Positions 1 through 8,283 of a stretch of 56,719 nucleotides of DNA are shown here, one piece after another. Every line of letters begins with the position of its first letter. The stretch's first letter is position 1. Source of the stretch: Lachnospiraceae bacterium (GTDB taxonomy: Bacteria > Bacillota > Clostridia > Lachnospirales > Lachnospiraceae); contig CAADTT010000062.1 of assembly GCA_900752065.1 (NCBI GenBank), positions 1-56,719 of the forward strand, in the 5' to 3' direction. The notes beneath the pieces were generated by a model. It did not search any database. It was not told where the DNA came from and saw only the letters and a list, made by a program, of their open reading frames with translations. A program made the translations under genes and the position numbers.

Positions 1-97
1 CTCTGCGAAAAAGTTTTTCTTATATTTTACACCATCTTTTAGGAATCCACATGAAATCAGCACATTTTGTGCGATTTTTTTTTACCTTTCAAAACTG
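1..97. repeat. Left copy of a 97-bp perfect terminal inverted repeat
   Basis: Bases 1-97 are the exact reverse complement of 56623-56719, and identity stops abruptly at base 98. The copy lies 3' of smpB, 23 bp past its stop. Read away from smpB it starts cagttttgaaagg, has a run of nine A and a short palindrome (gcacaaaatgtgc), and ends at the contig edge. In both copies the orientation relative to the neighbouring gene is the same: outward and downstream of the gene. Identical contig ends are what an assembler leaves when it stops in a dispersed repeat, so the real repeat is probably longer than what is seen. Its identity (IS end, rRNA or other multicopy leader, intergenic repeat) is not recognisable from 97 bp. 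Confidence 0.9.
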
Positions 98-120
98 GCG
101 GTTCCGGCATATTTTCCCGC

Positions 121-588
121 TTAGTACAGATTTTTCACTTTGAACTCTCTTTCCACTTCCCGCCTTTGATCTTTCTTTGCAATATCCTGCCTCTTATCGT
201 AAAGCTTCTTTCCTCTTGCAGTTCCAATCTCCACCTTCACCAGACTTCCCTTAAAATAGACCTTCAAAGGAACCAGCGTATAGCCTTTCTCTGCCATCTT
301 GCCGGTAATCTTATTGATCTCATAACGGTGCATCAAAAGTTTTCTCACGCGGAGAGGATCTTTATTGAAAATATTCCCCTTCTCGTAAGGACTGATGTGC
401 ATACCGTACACAAACACCTCTCCGTTCTCCACACGGATAAAGGATTCCTTGATACTGCATTTTCCCATGCGCAGGGACTTCACTTCCGTTCCGTGAAGTG
501 CGATCCCCGCCTCATAAGTATTTTCAATAAAATAATCATGATATGCCTTTTTATTATTTGCAATCAATTTCACTGACTGATTTCCCAC
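121..588 (-). CDS. smpB: SsrA-binding protein SmpB
   Basis: Small basic 155-residue protein that binds the tRNA-like part of tmRNA and brings it to stalled ribosomes for trans-translation. The family hallmarks are visible: the N-terminal NKKAYHDYFIE segment, GTEVKSLR at about 34-41, the ARGKKLYDKR stretch near 125 and the positively charged C-terminal tail that enters the decoding centre. Start is GTG at 588, with a GGAG-type site inside the end of rnr. The TAA of rnr directly abuts this GTG, so the two are co-translated in an operon. SmpB and RNase R act together in non-stop mRNA quality control, which fits the pairing. The tmRNA gene (ssrA), often found just downstream of smpB, is not visible before the contig ends. 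Confidence 0.97.
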   Translation of the reverse strand: MGNQSVKLIANNKKAYHDYFIENTYEAGIALHGTEVKSLRMGKCSIKESFIRVENGEVFVYGMHISPYEKGNIFNKDPLRVRKLLMHRYEINKITGKMAEKGYTLVPLKVYFKGSLVKVEIGTARGKKLYDKRQDIAKKDQRREVEREFKVKNLY

Positions 589-2721
589 TTATTCCTCTCC
601 TTCTTCCGCCATCTCAAAATTAATCTCACTGCTCCTTTTATCGGCTCCCAGAACACGGATCTTCACTTTCTGTCCCAATTTATAGACCCTTCCCGTATCT
701 GCGCCAACCATATCAAAGCTTTCCTCTCTATAATAATAACGGTCATCGTACAGGTTGGCCACATGCACCATGCCCTCTATCGTATTCGCCAGCTCCACAT
801 AAAAGCCCCAGTTTGTAATACCGGAGATCACACCCTCATAACATTCCCCGGTATGCTTCTCCATGTATTCTGCCTTTTTCATTTTTTCCACATCGCGCTC
901 CGCCTCATCTGCGCGCCGCTCCGTCTGGCTGGCATGAGCAGCTACCTCCGGCAAAATACCATTATAATGACTGATGCGCCCTTCATTCATCCTGCCCCGA
1001 AGGGTTTCCTTTATGATCCGGTGGATCTGCAGATCCGGATAACGGCGGATCGGTGAAGTAAAATGACAGTAATACTTTGCAGCCAGGCCAAAATGTCCGG
1101 TACATTCTACCGTATACTGCGCCCGCTTCATAGAGCGAAGCGTCAGGCGGCTGATCAGCGCCTCCTCCGGTGAATCCTCGATTCTGGCAAGCAGCTTCTG
1201 AAGTTCCTTCGGATGGATTTCCTCTCTGGAATTTTTGATGGAATATCCAAAATTATTGATAAACATTGCAAGCTGCTGAATTTTCTCCGGATCCGGATTT
1301 TCATGGGTCCGGTATACAAAGGGAAGCTCCTGCCAATAGAAATCCTCCGCCACCGTCTCATTTGCCAGAAGCATGAAATCCTCTATGATCTTTGTTGCCA
1401 CATTTCTGTCATAAGGTCTGATCTCCACCGGATGTCCCTGTCCATCCAGAAGGATCTTCGACTCCGGAAAGTCAAAATCGATGGAGCCCCTCTTTTTTCT
1501 CCTGCTCCTGAGCACGCCTGCCAGCTCCTCCATCAGCCGGAACATTGGCACCAGCTCTGTGTATTCTCTGCTTTCTTCCTCATCATCCTCCAGGATTTTT
1601 TTCACACTTGTATAGCTCATCCTCCGGTCCACGCAGATCACAGTCTCTGCAAGCCTGTGACTGATGACGTTTCCCTTCGCATCCACATCCATCAGACAGC
1701 TCAGAGCCAGTCTGTCCGTCCCCTGATTCAGAGAGCAGATACCATTTGAAAGACGATGCGGGAGCATGGGAATGACACGATCCACCAGATAAACGCTGGT
1801 TCCCCTTTTGAGGGCTTCCCGGTCAAGGGCGCTGTTCTCCTGCACATAATTTGCCACATCTGCGATGTGTACGCCCAGATGATAAATCTCCCCTTCCTTT
1901 GTCAAGGAGATTGCATCATCCAGATCCTTCGCATCCTCGCCGTCGATAGTGACAGTCTGCCAATCCCGCAGATCCAGCCTGCCCGCCCGGTCCGCTTCAC
2001 TGACCTCACAGGCCGTACGCTCTGCCTGATTCAGTACCTTTTCCGGAAATTCCATCGGAATATCGTATCCGTAAATAATAGACAGGATATCGGTTCCCGG
2101 GTCATTGATGTGGCCGATGATCTCTTTGATCCTCCCCTCCGGCTTTTTACTTTCACTGCCGTAGTCTGTGATCTCCACAACTACCTTATGACCATTTACT
2201 GCTCCTCTGGAACGCTCCACAGGAATAAAGATATCCCTGGTAAACTTCCGGTTGTCCGGAACAACAAAACCATAATTCCGGCTCTTCTGATAAGTTCCCA
2301 CGAGTTCTGTCACTTCATGCGCCAATACCTTGACAACAATACCTTCCCGGCGTTTCCCCGTTTTCTCCGGAAGCAAAGAGATCTGCACGGTATCTCCATG
2401 AACAGCATTTCCCATATTCTGTTCAGAAATAAAAATATCTTCCTCCTGCCCTTCAACTTCCACAAATCCGAATCCTCTGGCGTTCCCTGCCAGCTTTCCC
2501 GTCAGCAGGGGCATCTCAGCAATCCGGTATTTTCCCCGCTTAGAAACCTCTATCTTCCCGTCCCTGATCAGTTCATCCAGAACCTCCTGCAGTTCCTCTC
2601 TATTTTCTTTCGGCACCTGAAGGATCATCGCCAGTTCCTTGATTTTCATAGGTACATACTGTTTTTCATTCATCAATCCTTCAATAACCTGTTTTCTTTG
2701 CTCTAATAATCCTTTTTCCAT
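589..2721 (-). CDS. rnr: Ribonuclease R
   Basis: Processive 3'-5' exoribonuclease of the RNB family (710 aa, a usual length), able to degrade structured RNA and non-stop mRNAs. Domain order seen: N-terminal winged helix (residues ~1-65), cold-shock domains (GNARGFGFVEV near 80 and a second near 145), RNB catalytic core with DAKDLDDAISL near 263-273 whose aspartates bind Mg2+, and a C-terminal S1 domain (GVISGITNWGFYVEL near 625). The short acidic C-terminus lacks the long Lys-rich tail of E. coli RNase R. The gene is followed without a gap by smpB. A terminator for secG lies upstream, so rnr probably has its own promoter between 2722 and 2797, though no clear -35/-10 pair was found there. Confidence 0.97.
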   Translation of the reverse strand: MEKGLLEQRKQVIEGLMNEKQYVPMKIKELAMILQVPKENREELQEVLDELIRDGKIEVSKRGKYRIAEMPLLTGKLAGNARGFGFVEVEGQEEDIFISEQNMGNAVHGDTVQISLLPEKTGKRREGIVVKVLAHEVTELVGTYQKSRNYGFVVPDNRKFTRDIFIPVERSRGAVNGHKVVVEITDYGSESKKPEGRIKEIIGHINDPGTDILSIIYGYDIPMEFPEKVLNQAERTACEVSEADRAGRLDLRDWQTVTIDGEDAKDLDDAISLTKEGEIYHLGVHIADVANYVQENSALDREALKRGTSVYLVDRVIPMLPHRLSNGICSLNQGTDRLALSCLMDVDAKGNVISHRLAETVICVDRRMSYTSVKKILEDDEEESREYTELVPMFRLMEELAGVLRSRRKKRGSIDFDFPESKILLDGQGHPVEIRPYDRNVATKIIEDFMLLANETVAEDFYWQELPFVYRTHENPDPEKIQQLAMFINNFGYSIKNSREEIHPKELQKLLARIEDSPEEALISRLTLRSMKRAQYTVECTGHFGLAAKYYCHFTSPIRRYPDLQIHRIIKETLRGRMNEGRISHYNGILPEVAAHASQTERRADEAERDVEKMKKAEYMEKHTGECYEGVISGITNWGFYVELANTIEGMVHVANLYDDRYYYREESFDMVGADTGRVYKLGQKVKIRVLGADKRSSEINFEMAEEGEE

Positions 2722-2797
2722 CTTATCTCACTTTCCTGCATAGTTTATGCGTTTTCCATCCGAACTGTTAGCAGCTTTTCTGTACGCTATGGCGAGT

Positions 2798-2829
2798 AAA
2801 AAACACTCTTGTAGTATCTACAAGAGTGT
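2798..2829 (-). terminator. Intrinsic terminator after secG
   Basis: On the minus strand a 12-bp perfect stem (arms 2818-2829 and 2803-2814, 3-nt loop) is followed by six T. It ends the secG transcript and separates it from rnr. Confidence 0.9.
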
Positions 2830-2845
2830 CATGTCTTAGTATTTC

Positions 2846-3082
2846 CTAGAAGTTCAGATTCAATACGATGGCCAGAAGGATAAATCCAACTGCTAAAAAC
2901 CTGGTCGCCTTTACGAGAGCTCCCTCCATGGAACGTCCCTTATTCTTTCCCCAGTAAGTATCTGAGATACCTGCGATGCTTCCAAGTCCTGCAGATTTTC
3001 CTTCCTGCATCAGCACAATAACAGTCAACGCGATGCAGACAATTATAAAAAGAACCTGAAGAACTATTCTCAAAATATCCAC
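2846..3082 (-). CDS. secG: Preprotein translocase subunit SecG
   Basis: 78-residue membrane protein of the SecYEG channel. Two hydrophobic segments are seen (about residues 5-24 and 58-76), joined by a loop with the conserved QEGKSAGLGSIAG stretch and a tryptophan-glycine (YWGKNKGRS) segment, as in other Firmicute SecG. The GTG start at 3082 is supported by AGGAGG eight bases upstream. It stands alone between its own promoter and terminator. In many Firmicutes secG sits just upstream of rnr-smpB, the same order as here, which supports the call. Confidence 0.95.
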   Translation of the reverse strand: MDILRIVLQVLFIIVCIALTVIVLMQEGKSAGLGSIAGISDTYWGKNKGRSMEGALVKATRFLAVGFILLAIVLNLNF

Positions 3083-3111
3083 TTCCTACACCTCCTATGC
3101 TAAACACAACA

Positions 3112-3140
3112 AGTTTAACACATACACTTATGCTTGTCAA
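3112..3140 (-). promoter_or_regulatory. Sigma-A-type promoter of secG
   Basis: Minus strand TTGACA (3135-3140), 17-bp spacer, TAAACT (3112-3117), about 30 bp before the GTG of secG. Confidence 0.75.
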
Positions 3141-3168
3141 TTTATTTCAAAAAAAACACGCAAATACG

Positions 3169-4755
3169 CTATCGCCCGAATTCCGCCAATTCCAGTCCCT
3201 TATTTCTGTCCAGGGTCATTCCGATGCTCCAGGAATTTACCCAGAGAAGAAGCGGATTTCCTTTCAGGTCCTTTACCTTCTTCATATCCGAAGTTCCTAC
3301 CAGCGTATTCAGATCAATATCTTTATTTTCAATCCAGCGGATATGCTCATAGGGAAGGTTTTCCATGATGATTTCTACATTGTATTCATTATTCAGGCGG
3401 TATTTCAGCACTTCAAACTGAAGGACGCCAACCACTCCCACGATGATTTCCTCCATGCCTGTATGAAACTCCTGGAAGATCTGGATCGCTCCCTCCTGGG
3501 CAATCTGGTTGATTCCCTTGATAAACTGCTTCCTCTTCATAGTATCCACCTGGCGCACTCTGGCAAAATGTTCCGGTGCAAAGGTGGGGATTCCTTCATA
3601 GGCGAACTTCTTTCCCGGCATACAGATGGTATCACCGATGGAAAAGATACCCGGATCAAAGACACCGATGATATCCCCGGCATATGCCTTGTCCACGATA
3701 TGACGCTCCTGCGCCATCATCTGCTGGGGCTGCGAGAGCCTCTGCTTTCTTCCCCCCTGTACATGGTAAACTTCCATGCCTGCGTCAAATTCACCGGAGC
3801 AGATACGCATAAAGGCAATCCTGTCACGGTGAGCCTTGTTCATATTTGCCTGTATCTTAAATACAAAGGCTGAAAATTCCTCTTCCATCGGATCGATCAC
3901 GCCCACATCCGCCTTTCTCGGAAGCGGCGGGGGAGTCATCGCCAGAAAAAGCTTCAGAAAGATTTCTACACCAAAATTTGTCAGAGCCGACCCAAAAAAC
4001 ACGGGTGACAACTCTCCTCTGCTCACCAGTTCCTGATCAAACTCGGCGCTTGCCCCGTCAAGGAGCTCGATCTCCTCCAGAAGCTGTCCCTTCTGATCCT
4101 CTGTCACGATCTCATCGATCTCCGGGGAATCCAGCGGGATCTCTCGCGCCTCTCCTTCTTTTGTCCCCTTTTCTGTGTCCGTAAACACCGTAATCTTTCC
4201 GCTGCCTCTCTCATACACGCCTTTAAAGCTCTTTCCTGATCCGATGGGCCAGTTGATCGGACAGGTAGCGATCCCCAGCTCTTTTTCAATATCGTCCAGC
4301 AGCTCAAAGGTATCGTTTGCATCCCGGTCCATCTTATTGATAAAAGTAAAGATTGGAATATGACGCATTACACAAACTTTGAACAGCTTTCTCGTCTGTG
4401 CCTCCACACCTTTGGAAGCGTCAATGACCATGACAGCCGAATCCGCCGCCATCAAAGTACGATACGTATCCTCCGAGAAATCCTGATGTCCCGGCGTATC
4501 CAGAATATTAATACAATAACCGCCATAATTAAACTGCAATACGGATGAGGTAACAGAAATACCTCTCTCTTTCTCAATCTCCATCCAGTCTGACACTGCA
4601 TGACGCGCTGTCGCTTTTCCTTTTACAGAACCTGCCAGATTGATTGCTCCTCCGTACAGCAGGAATTTTTCTGTCAGTGTCGTCTTTCCTGCATCCGGAT
4701 GGGAAATGATCGCAAATGTCCGGCGTTTTTCGATTTCTTTTCTTATATCTGCCAC
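3169..4755 (-). CDS. prfC: Peptide chain release factor 3
   Basis: GTPase that recycles RF1/RF2 from ribosomes after termination (528 aa). G1 motif SHPDAGKTT near 19-27, switch II DTPGHQDF near 86, NKMDRD near 142, followed by elongation-factor-like domains II and III. The best start is the GTG at 4755 (V-A-D-I-R-K-E), which has TTGGAGGGG five bases upstream. The open frame runs nine codons further, but the extra residues (MRIYFGGVT) overlap that ribosome binding site and are absent from typical RF3. Monocistronic by layout, with its own promoter at 4797-4825. No terminator was seen in the short gap before the secG promoter. Confidence 0.96.
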   Translation of the reverse strand: MADIRKEIEKRRTFAIISHPDAGKTTLTEKFLLYGGAINLAGSVKGKATARHAVSDWMEIEKERGISVTSSVLQFNYGGYCINILDTPGHQDFSEDTYRTLMAADSAVMVIDASKGVEAQTRKLFKVCVMRHIPIFTFINKMDRDANDTFELLDDIEKELGIATCPINWPIGSGKSFKGVYERGSGKITVFTDTEKGTKEGEAREIPLDSPEIDEIVTEDQKGQLLEEIELLDGASAEFDQELVSRGELSPVFFGSALTNFGVEIFLKLFLAMTPPPLPRKADVGVIDPMEEEFSAFVFKIQANMNKAHRDRIAFMRICSGEFDAGMEVYHVQGGRKQRLSQPQQMMAQERHIVDKAYAGDIIGVFDPGIFSIGDTICMPGKKFAYEGIPTFAPEHFARVRQVDTMKRKQFIKGINQIAQEGAIQIFQEFHTGMEEIIVGVVGVLQFEVLKYRLNNEYNVEIIMENLPYEHIRWIENKDIDLNTLVGTSDMKKVKDLKGNPLLLWVNSWSIGMTLDRNKGLELAEFGR

Positions 4756-4796
4756 GGTAACCCCTCCAAAATATATTCTCACTTAATTTCTTCGCT

Positions 4797-4825
4797 ATTC
4801 TATCAGGGTTGCCTGCGAATGTCAA
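4797..4825 (-). promoter_or_regulatory. Promoter of prfC
   Basis: Minus strand TTGACA (4820-4825), 17-bp spacer, TAGAAT (4797-4802), 42 bp before the chosen GTG start. Confidence 0.75.
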
Positions 4826-4857
4826 CTATTCCCATTTTCCGCATACTAAGGTATCAC

Positions 4858-4893
4858 AAAAGGGAAACACCCATACATAGATGTTTCCCTTTT
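4858..4893 (-). terminator. Hairpin terminator after the cell-wall-binding-repeat gene
   Basis: Inverted repeat with 12-bp arms (4858-4869 and 4882-4893) beginning 8 bp past the stop of the 4902-5888 gene. The arms carry A/T tails on both sides, so it could work in either direction. Confidence 0.7.
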
Positions 4894-4901
4894 CATTCTC
4901 A

Positions 4902-5888
4902 CTATTTCAATTCCTGACAAACTCCCTGTTCATCAAATGAGTATTCCTTATCATTATAGCGGATCTTCAGCTCTCTTGCCATACTTCCCTTGGGATGTAC
5001 TTTTCCGGTAGAATCCTTCACCTGCTTCGGGAAGAAGTAGTAGACTTTTCCGTCAATCCTCATAAAATTCGTCGCCATCACGCCGATAATTCCTCTGCCC
5101 GGCGTTGTGTTCAGGAAATAGTAGTTCTGTCCGTCATTATACCAGCCAATCTTCATATAGCCCGTTGACTGGAAATAGTAACGTTTTCCTTCAATATTCC
5201 TCCATCCTGTCACCAGTCTGCCCTTCACATAATATCTCCAGAGCCTTCCATATCCGACCCATCCTGTCTTTCTTGGATTATTTTTTGTTTCATCCACATA
5301 ATCCTTGATCTGTCTTCCGTCATCTCCAAGATATGCATCTCCGACCCAGGCATTTTTCACCATTCTTCCATCTGCGCCAAAGTAGTATCTTCCGCCGTTT
5401 GCGCTCACCCATTTATTGGTTTTCATCACACCTTTGGATGTGAAATAATACGTATATCCTTTCACAGACTGGATTCCCGTCATAACATATCCATTTTTAT
5501 CAAAATAGTATTTTTTCCCCTGAATCGTCTTCCAGCCATTTTTCAGATACTTGTCGGCCCCATCACAGAAACGGATTCCTTTTTCATCCGTCTCCCACGA
5601 TGCATCCGGTATCTTTTTCACGCACACGCCTCTTGTGTTAAAATAATACACGGTGCCTTTCACTGCGAAACGCCCTTTTACCATCCGTGCATTATTGAAT
5701 CGGAAAAAGTATTTTTTTCCTCCGATTCTCTGCCAGCCTTTCTGCTTCACTCCATTCTGGTAGTAATACGTCTCTGTTCCTTCCTTCACCAGACCTTCCG
5801 GTTTCTTCCCGGCAAATGCGGTCGACGAAATACAGAAAGTCAGCAAAAGTGCCAAAACAAGTGCACACCCAACCCCTCTCTTATTCAT
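4902..5888 (-). CDS. Secreted protein with choline/glucan-binding-type cell wall repeats
   Basis: 328-residue exported protein. A signal peptide is clear (MNKRGVGCALVLALLLTFC, then a small-residue site AFA near 25). The rest is a chain of ~20-residue aromatic repeats of the CW_binding_1/choline-binding type (for example GWKTIQGKKYYFDKNGYV, GWRNIEGKRYYFQSTGYM). No catalytic domain is seen. Such repeats hold proteins to teichoic acid or glucans; the ligand cannot be read from sequence. The ATG at 5888 is chosen over an upstream ATG because AAGGGAG lies nine bases before it and the signal peptide starts there. It has its own promoter (5926-5954) and terminator (4858-4893), so it is a single-gene unit. 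Confidence 0.85.
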   Translation of the reverse strand: MNKRGVGCALVLALLLTFCISSTAFAGKKPEGLVKEGTETYYYQNGVKQKGWQRIGGKKYFFRFNNARMVKGRFAVKGTVYYFNTRGVCVKKIPDASWETDEKGIRFCDGADKYLKNGWKTIQGKKYYFDKNGYVMTGIQSVKGYTYYFTSKGVMKTNKWVSANGGRYYFGADGRMVKNAWVGDAYLGDDGRQIKDYVDETKNNPRKTGWVGYGRLWRYYVKGRLVTGWRNIEGKRYYFQSTGYMKIGWYNDGQNYYFLNTTPGRGIIGVMATNFMRIDGKVYYFFPKQVKDSTGKVHPKGSMARELKIRYNDKEYSFDEQGVCQELK

Positions 5889-5925
5889 ACGCAACGCTCC
5901 CTTCTCTTCATTCACTTATAAAAAT

Positions 5926-5954
5926 AGTATAATTCATCCTCTTTTTAAATGCAA
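5926..5954 (-). promoter_or_regulatory. Likely promoter of the cell-wall-binding-repeat gene
   Basis: Minus strand TATACT (5926-5931) preceded after 17 bp by TTGCAT (5949-5954). The -10 is good and the -35 is weak. Confidence 0.5.
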
Positions 5955-5982
5955 TCATCTTAAGAAAAGCTTCATTTTCTTT

Positions 5983-6903
5983 TTACTCTGCATCTTTTTT
6001 ATGTCTCCTTTCAAGCCGGCTCAACCGTATCATTCTTCTTCGAAACCTGCTGGCTTTTCCCAGATTCGGATAAGCCCTGATCAAACGTCTGCTGTTCCAT
6101 CCGCCTTTCAGGACAACATTTGACATCTTCTCATTGACCACCTTCAGCCTGGCAGCGATTGCTTCTCTCTGTTCCGGAATGCCCAGCTTCTCCACCTGCT
6201 CTGCCATCAGTTCCTGATATCTCTCCATGCGCTCTCTGATATTGAGCCTGCTCAAAGTTTTACGGTTCATCTCCAACATCTCCAGCATCTCAGACGCTGA
6301 TGCAAAAATCCTGGATTCCTGCAGTTTCTCAGCAAAATCCGACATCGCCTGCTCCAGTTGCTCCAGCTTTTCGCCTAACTGCAAGGCTGTAGCCATAGCA
6401 AAACCAAAGTCTGCCGCATATAAAACCATCGTTACAGTAAGGATTGCCTTCCCCTGCTTTTCACTGACCAGTCCCACAAGCATCCCGACAAACGGCTGCA
6501 GGATTTCAAACATGAGCAGAGTGAAAAATCCCCAGGCGACCGAGCTTCCCAGGCATATCCTGCCCTGAAGATTAAATTTTTTATTGCTGTAATCCCACCA
6601 GCTCGTATGAAACATTTTCTCCATGATCACTGCCGTCACATATTCGAGGATCGTGGCGACAAAAACACCTCCAAAATATAAAAGCAATGGTTTTCCTTCC
6701 AGCGGCCTGAGGATCAGATATACACTGACTGCACCAACGCCATAGATCGTACAGACCGGTCCTGTAACAAACCCGCGGTTTACCAGCCTTTTTTCTTTGA
6801 TTGAAACGTAGCTGCTTTCCCATATCCAGCCCATAATACTATACAAAAACAGCCAGGCAAGTATATGATACAAATCTACCCCTAATATTTCCAAATCCAA
6901 CAT
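5983..6903 (-). CDS. PF06541 (CmpB-like) integral membrane protein, paralogue 1
   Basis: 306-residue membrane protein of the family described as putative ABC-transporter type IV (PF06541). Signature features: the YSIMGWIWESSYVSIKEKRLVNRGFVTGP start region (positions ~21-48), a WWDYS motif near 106, and 5-6 hydrophobic segments in the first ~190 residues. The C-terminal ~115 residues are a charged, probably coiled-coil cytoplasmic tail not present in paralogue 2. No ATPase partner lies nearby, so a transporter role is unproven and the true function is unknown. ATG at 6903 has a GGAAGAGGG site. It is divergent from the YprB-like gene. Two further family members lie at 24550 and at the 3' part of 41018. 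Confidence 0.8.
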   Translation of the reverse strand: MLDLEILGVDLYHILAWLFLYSIMGWIWESSYVSIKEKRLVNRGFVTGPVCTIYGVGAVSVYLILRPLEGKPLLLYFGGVFVATILEYVTAVIMEKMFHTSWWDYSNKKFNLQGRICLGSSVAWGFFTLLMFEILQPFVGMLVGLVSEKQGKAILTVTMVLYAADFGFAMATALQLGEKLEQLEQAMSDFAEKLQESRIFASASEMLEMLEMNRKTLSRLNIRERMERYQELMAEQVEKLGIPEQREAIAARLKVVNEKMSNVVLKGGWNSRRLIRAYPNLGKASRFRRRMIRLSRLERRHKKDAE

Positions 6904-6923
6904 AGCCCTCTTCCTTTCATACT

Positions 6924-6951
6924 TTGCAAATGTTTGGCTTTGCGCTATACT
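6924..6951 (+). promoter_or_regulatory. Promoter of the YprB-like exonuclease gene
   Basis: TTGCAA (6924-6929), 16-bp spacer, TATACT (6946-6951), about 60 bp before the chosen ATG. Confidence 0.6.
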
Positions 6952-7011
6952 ATAATTGTTATTAATGCTCTTATAACAGTACTTATCTTTTACCAGAACG
7001 GAGGTTGTTCC

Positions 7012-8283
7012 ATGATTACCATAACTGACACCTGCAGATTTTCCGCTCCCTCTTTCCTCTCACAGTACCTTAATCTGGAAGAAACTGTCATTTTTGATAT
7101 TGAAACCACAGGCTTCTCCCCGAAAACATCCTCTATCTATCTGATTGGTGTCCTTATTCCCGGATATAAAAAATGGCATCTCACCCAGTGGCTTGCCAGC
7201 TCGCCTGAGGATGAGACTGCGGTACTTACTGCTTTTTTGGAATTTCTTTCAAATACCCGTTGTCTGGTACATTTTAACGGAGATGCCTTTGACCTGCCTT
7301 TTCTTGAAAAAAGATGCCGCGTTCACGGTCTCTCCTCCATCTGGAAGTCCATGGAAAGCATAGATCTTTACCGCAGGTTCCGTCCATTAAAAAAACTGCT
7401 GAAACTTTCTTCCATGACGCTTAAAAGTCTGGAAGAATTTCTTTCACTTTCCCGAAAGGATACACTGGACGGCGGTGACCTGATCTCTGTCTACCATCAG
7501 TTTTCCCAAACAAAATCACCTGATCTGCAGCAGCTTCTCCTGCTGCATAACCACGATGATCTTCTGGGTACGGCATCCCTCTTTTCCCTCTTTGCCTATA
7601 CCGGTCTTCTGGAAGGAAAATATGAGCTGTCCGGAACACCTGAAATCCTGAAAAATGAGGATTCCTTTGAGCTGATCCTCCGGCTGTCCCTGGCCGCTCC
7701 TCTGCCGAAACAAATTTCCTTCGCCTTTCCGCATGGATATCTCACAGCCGGCGGTTCTTCGGCAAATCTGAGCATCCACGGTATCTGCGGCACCTTAAAA
7801 TACTTCTTTGATAATTACCGCAGCTATTATTATCTTCCGCTGGAAGATACCGCCATACATAAAAGTGTGGCGGCCTATGTAGATAAAAAACACCGGATTC
7901 CCGCAAAAGCATCTACCTGCTACTGCCGGAGAACCTCTCTCTTTCTCCCCGGAAATGCAGCATCCGCACCGCCAAAATTCCGCCTTGACTATAAGGATTC
8001 CTTTTTTTATCAGGAATGTACGGAAGAATTTCTTCGGGATCCTCAGGCATTATATGCTTATGTTCGGGAATTTCTATGTATGTTGTACCGTATTGGGGCT
8101 ATTGTACCATACTGCCGTAAAAATGAACAGACAAAAATCGTTTTACCAGACTTTACCAGATCCGCTCATACCACCACATATTTACGATCTGATCCTTTAG
8201 ATCGTCATAGCTCCAGGTCTGCCCGCTTCGAATTTTACTGTTCGGATCATTCACATGAAACCTGCCATTTTCATAAGAGGTAA
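7012..8283 (+). CDS. YprB-family ribonuclease H-like (DEDD-type) exonuclease domain protein
   Basis: 423-residue protein with the YprB/RNase_H_2 exonuclease fold. Metal-binding motifs are visible: FDIETTG (Exo I, Asp/Glu near 29-31), HFNGDAFDLPFL (Exo II, near 87) and HNHDDLLG (Exo III, near 179). The C-terminal half is the YprB accessory region with the conserved YYYLPLEDTAIHKSV segment. The substrate is unknown; the family is a predicted 3'-5' nuclease. ATG at 7012 is chosen because GGAGG lies seven bases upstream; the open frame extends 26 codons further 5' without such a site. Odd: the last ~43 codons (from 8153) run antisense through the 3' end of the convergent C39-like gene, and the tail sequence looks non-native, as if the original stop was lost. 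Confidence 0.82.
   Translation: MITITDTCRFSAPSFLSQYLNLEETVIFDIETTGFSPKTSSIYLIGVLIPGYKKWHLTQWLASSPEDETAVLTAFLEFLSNTRCLVHFNGDAFDLPFLEKRCRVHGLSSIWKSMESIDLYRRFRPLKKLLKLSSMTLKSLEEFLSLSRKDTLDGGDLISVYHQFSQTKSPDLQQLLLLHNHDDLLGTASLFSLFAYTGLLEGKYELSGTPEILKNEDSFELILRLSLAAPLPKQISFAFPHGYLTAGGSSANLSIHGICGTLKYFFDNYRSYYYLPLEDTAIHKSVAAYVDKKHRIPAKASTCYCRRTSLFLPGNAASAPPKFRLDYKDSFFYQECTEEFLRDPQALYAYVREFLCMLYRIGAIVPYCRKNEQTKIVLPDFTRSAHTTTYLRSDPLDRHSSRSARFEFYCSDHSHETCHFHKR

Noticed and set aside
1..120. tmRNA (ssrA) downstream of smpB
   Set aside because: No tRNA-like ends or tag-peptide frame are seen in the 120 bp before the contig edge.
1756..2706. 316-codon open frame on the plus strand inside rnr
   Set aside because: It is antisense to an intact RNase R gene, has no ribosome binding site and codes for a His/Phe/Ile-rich peptide typical of shadow frames.
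3097..3873. 258-codon plus-strand frame over secG promoter and prfC
   Set aside because: Antisense shadow of prfC; no ribosome binding site, no domain.
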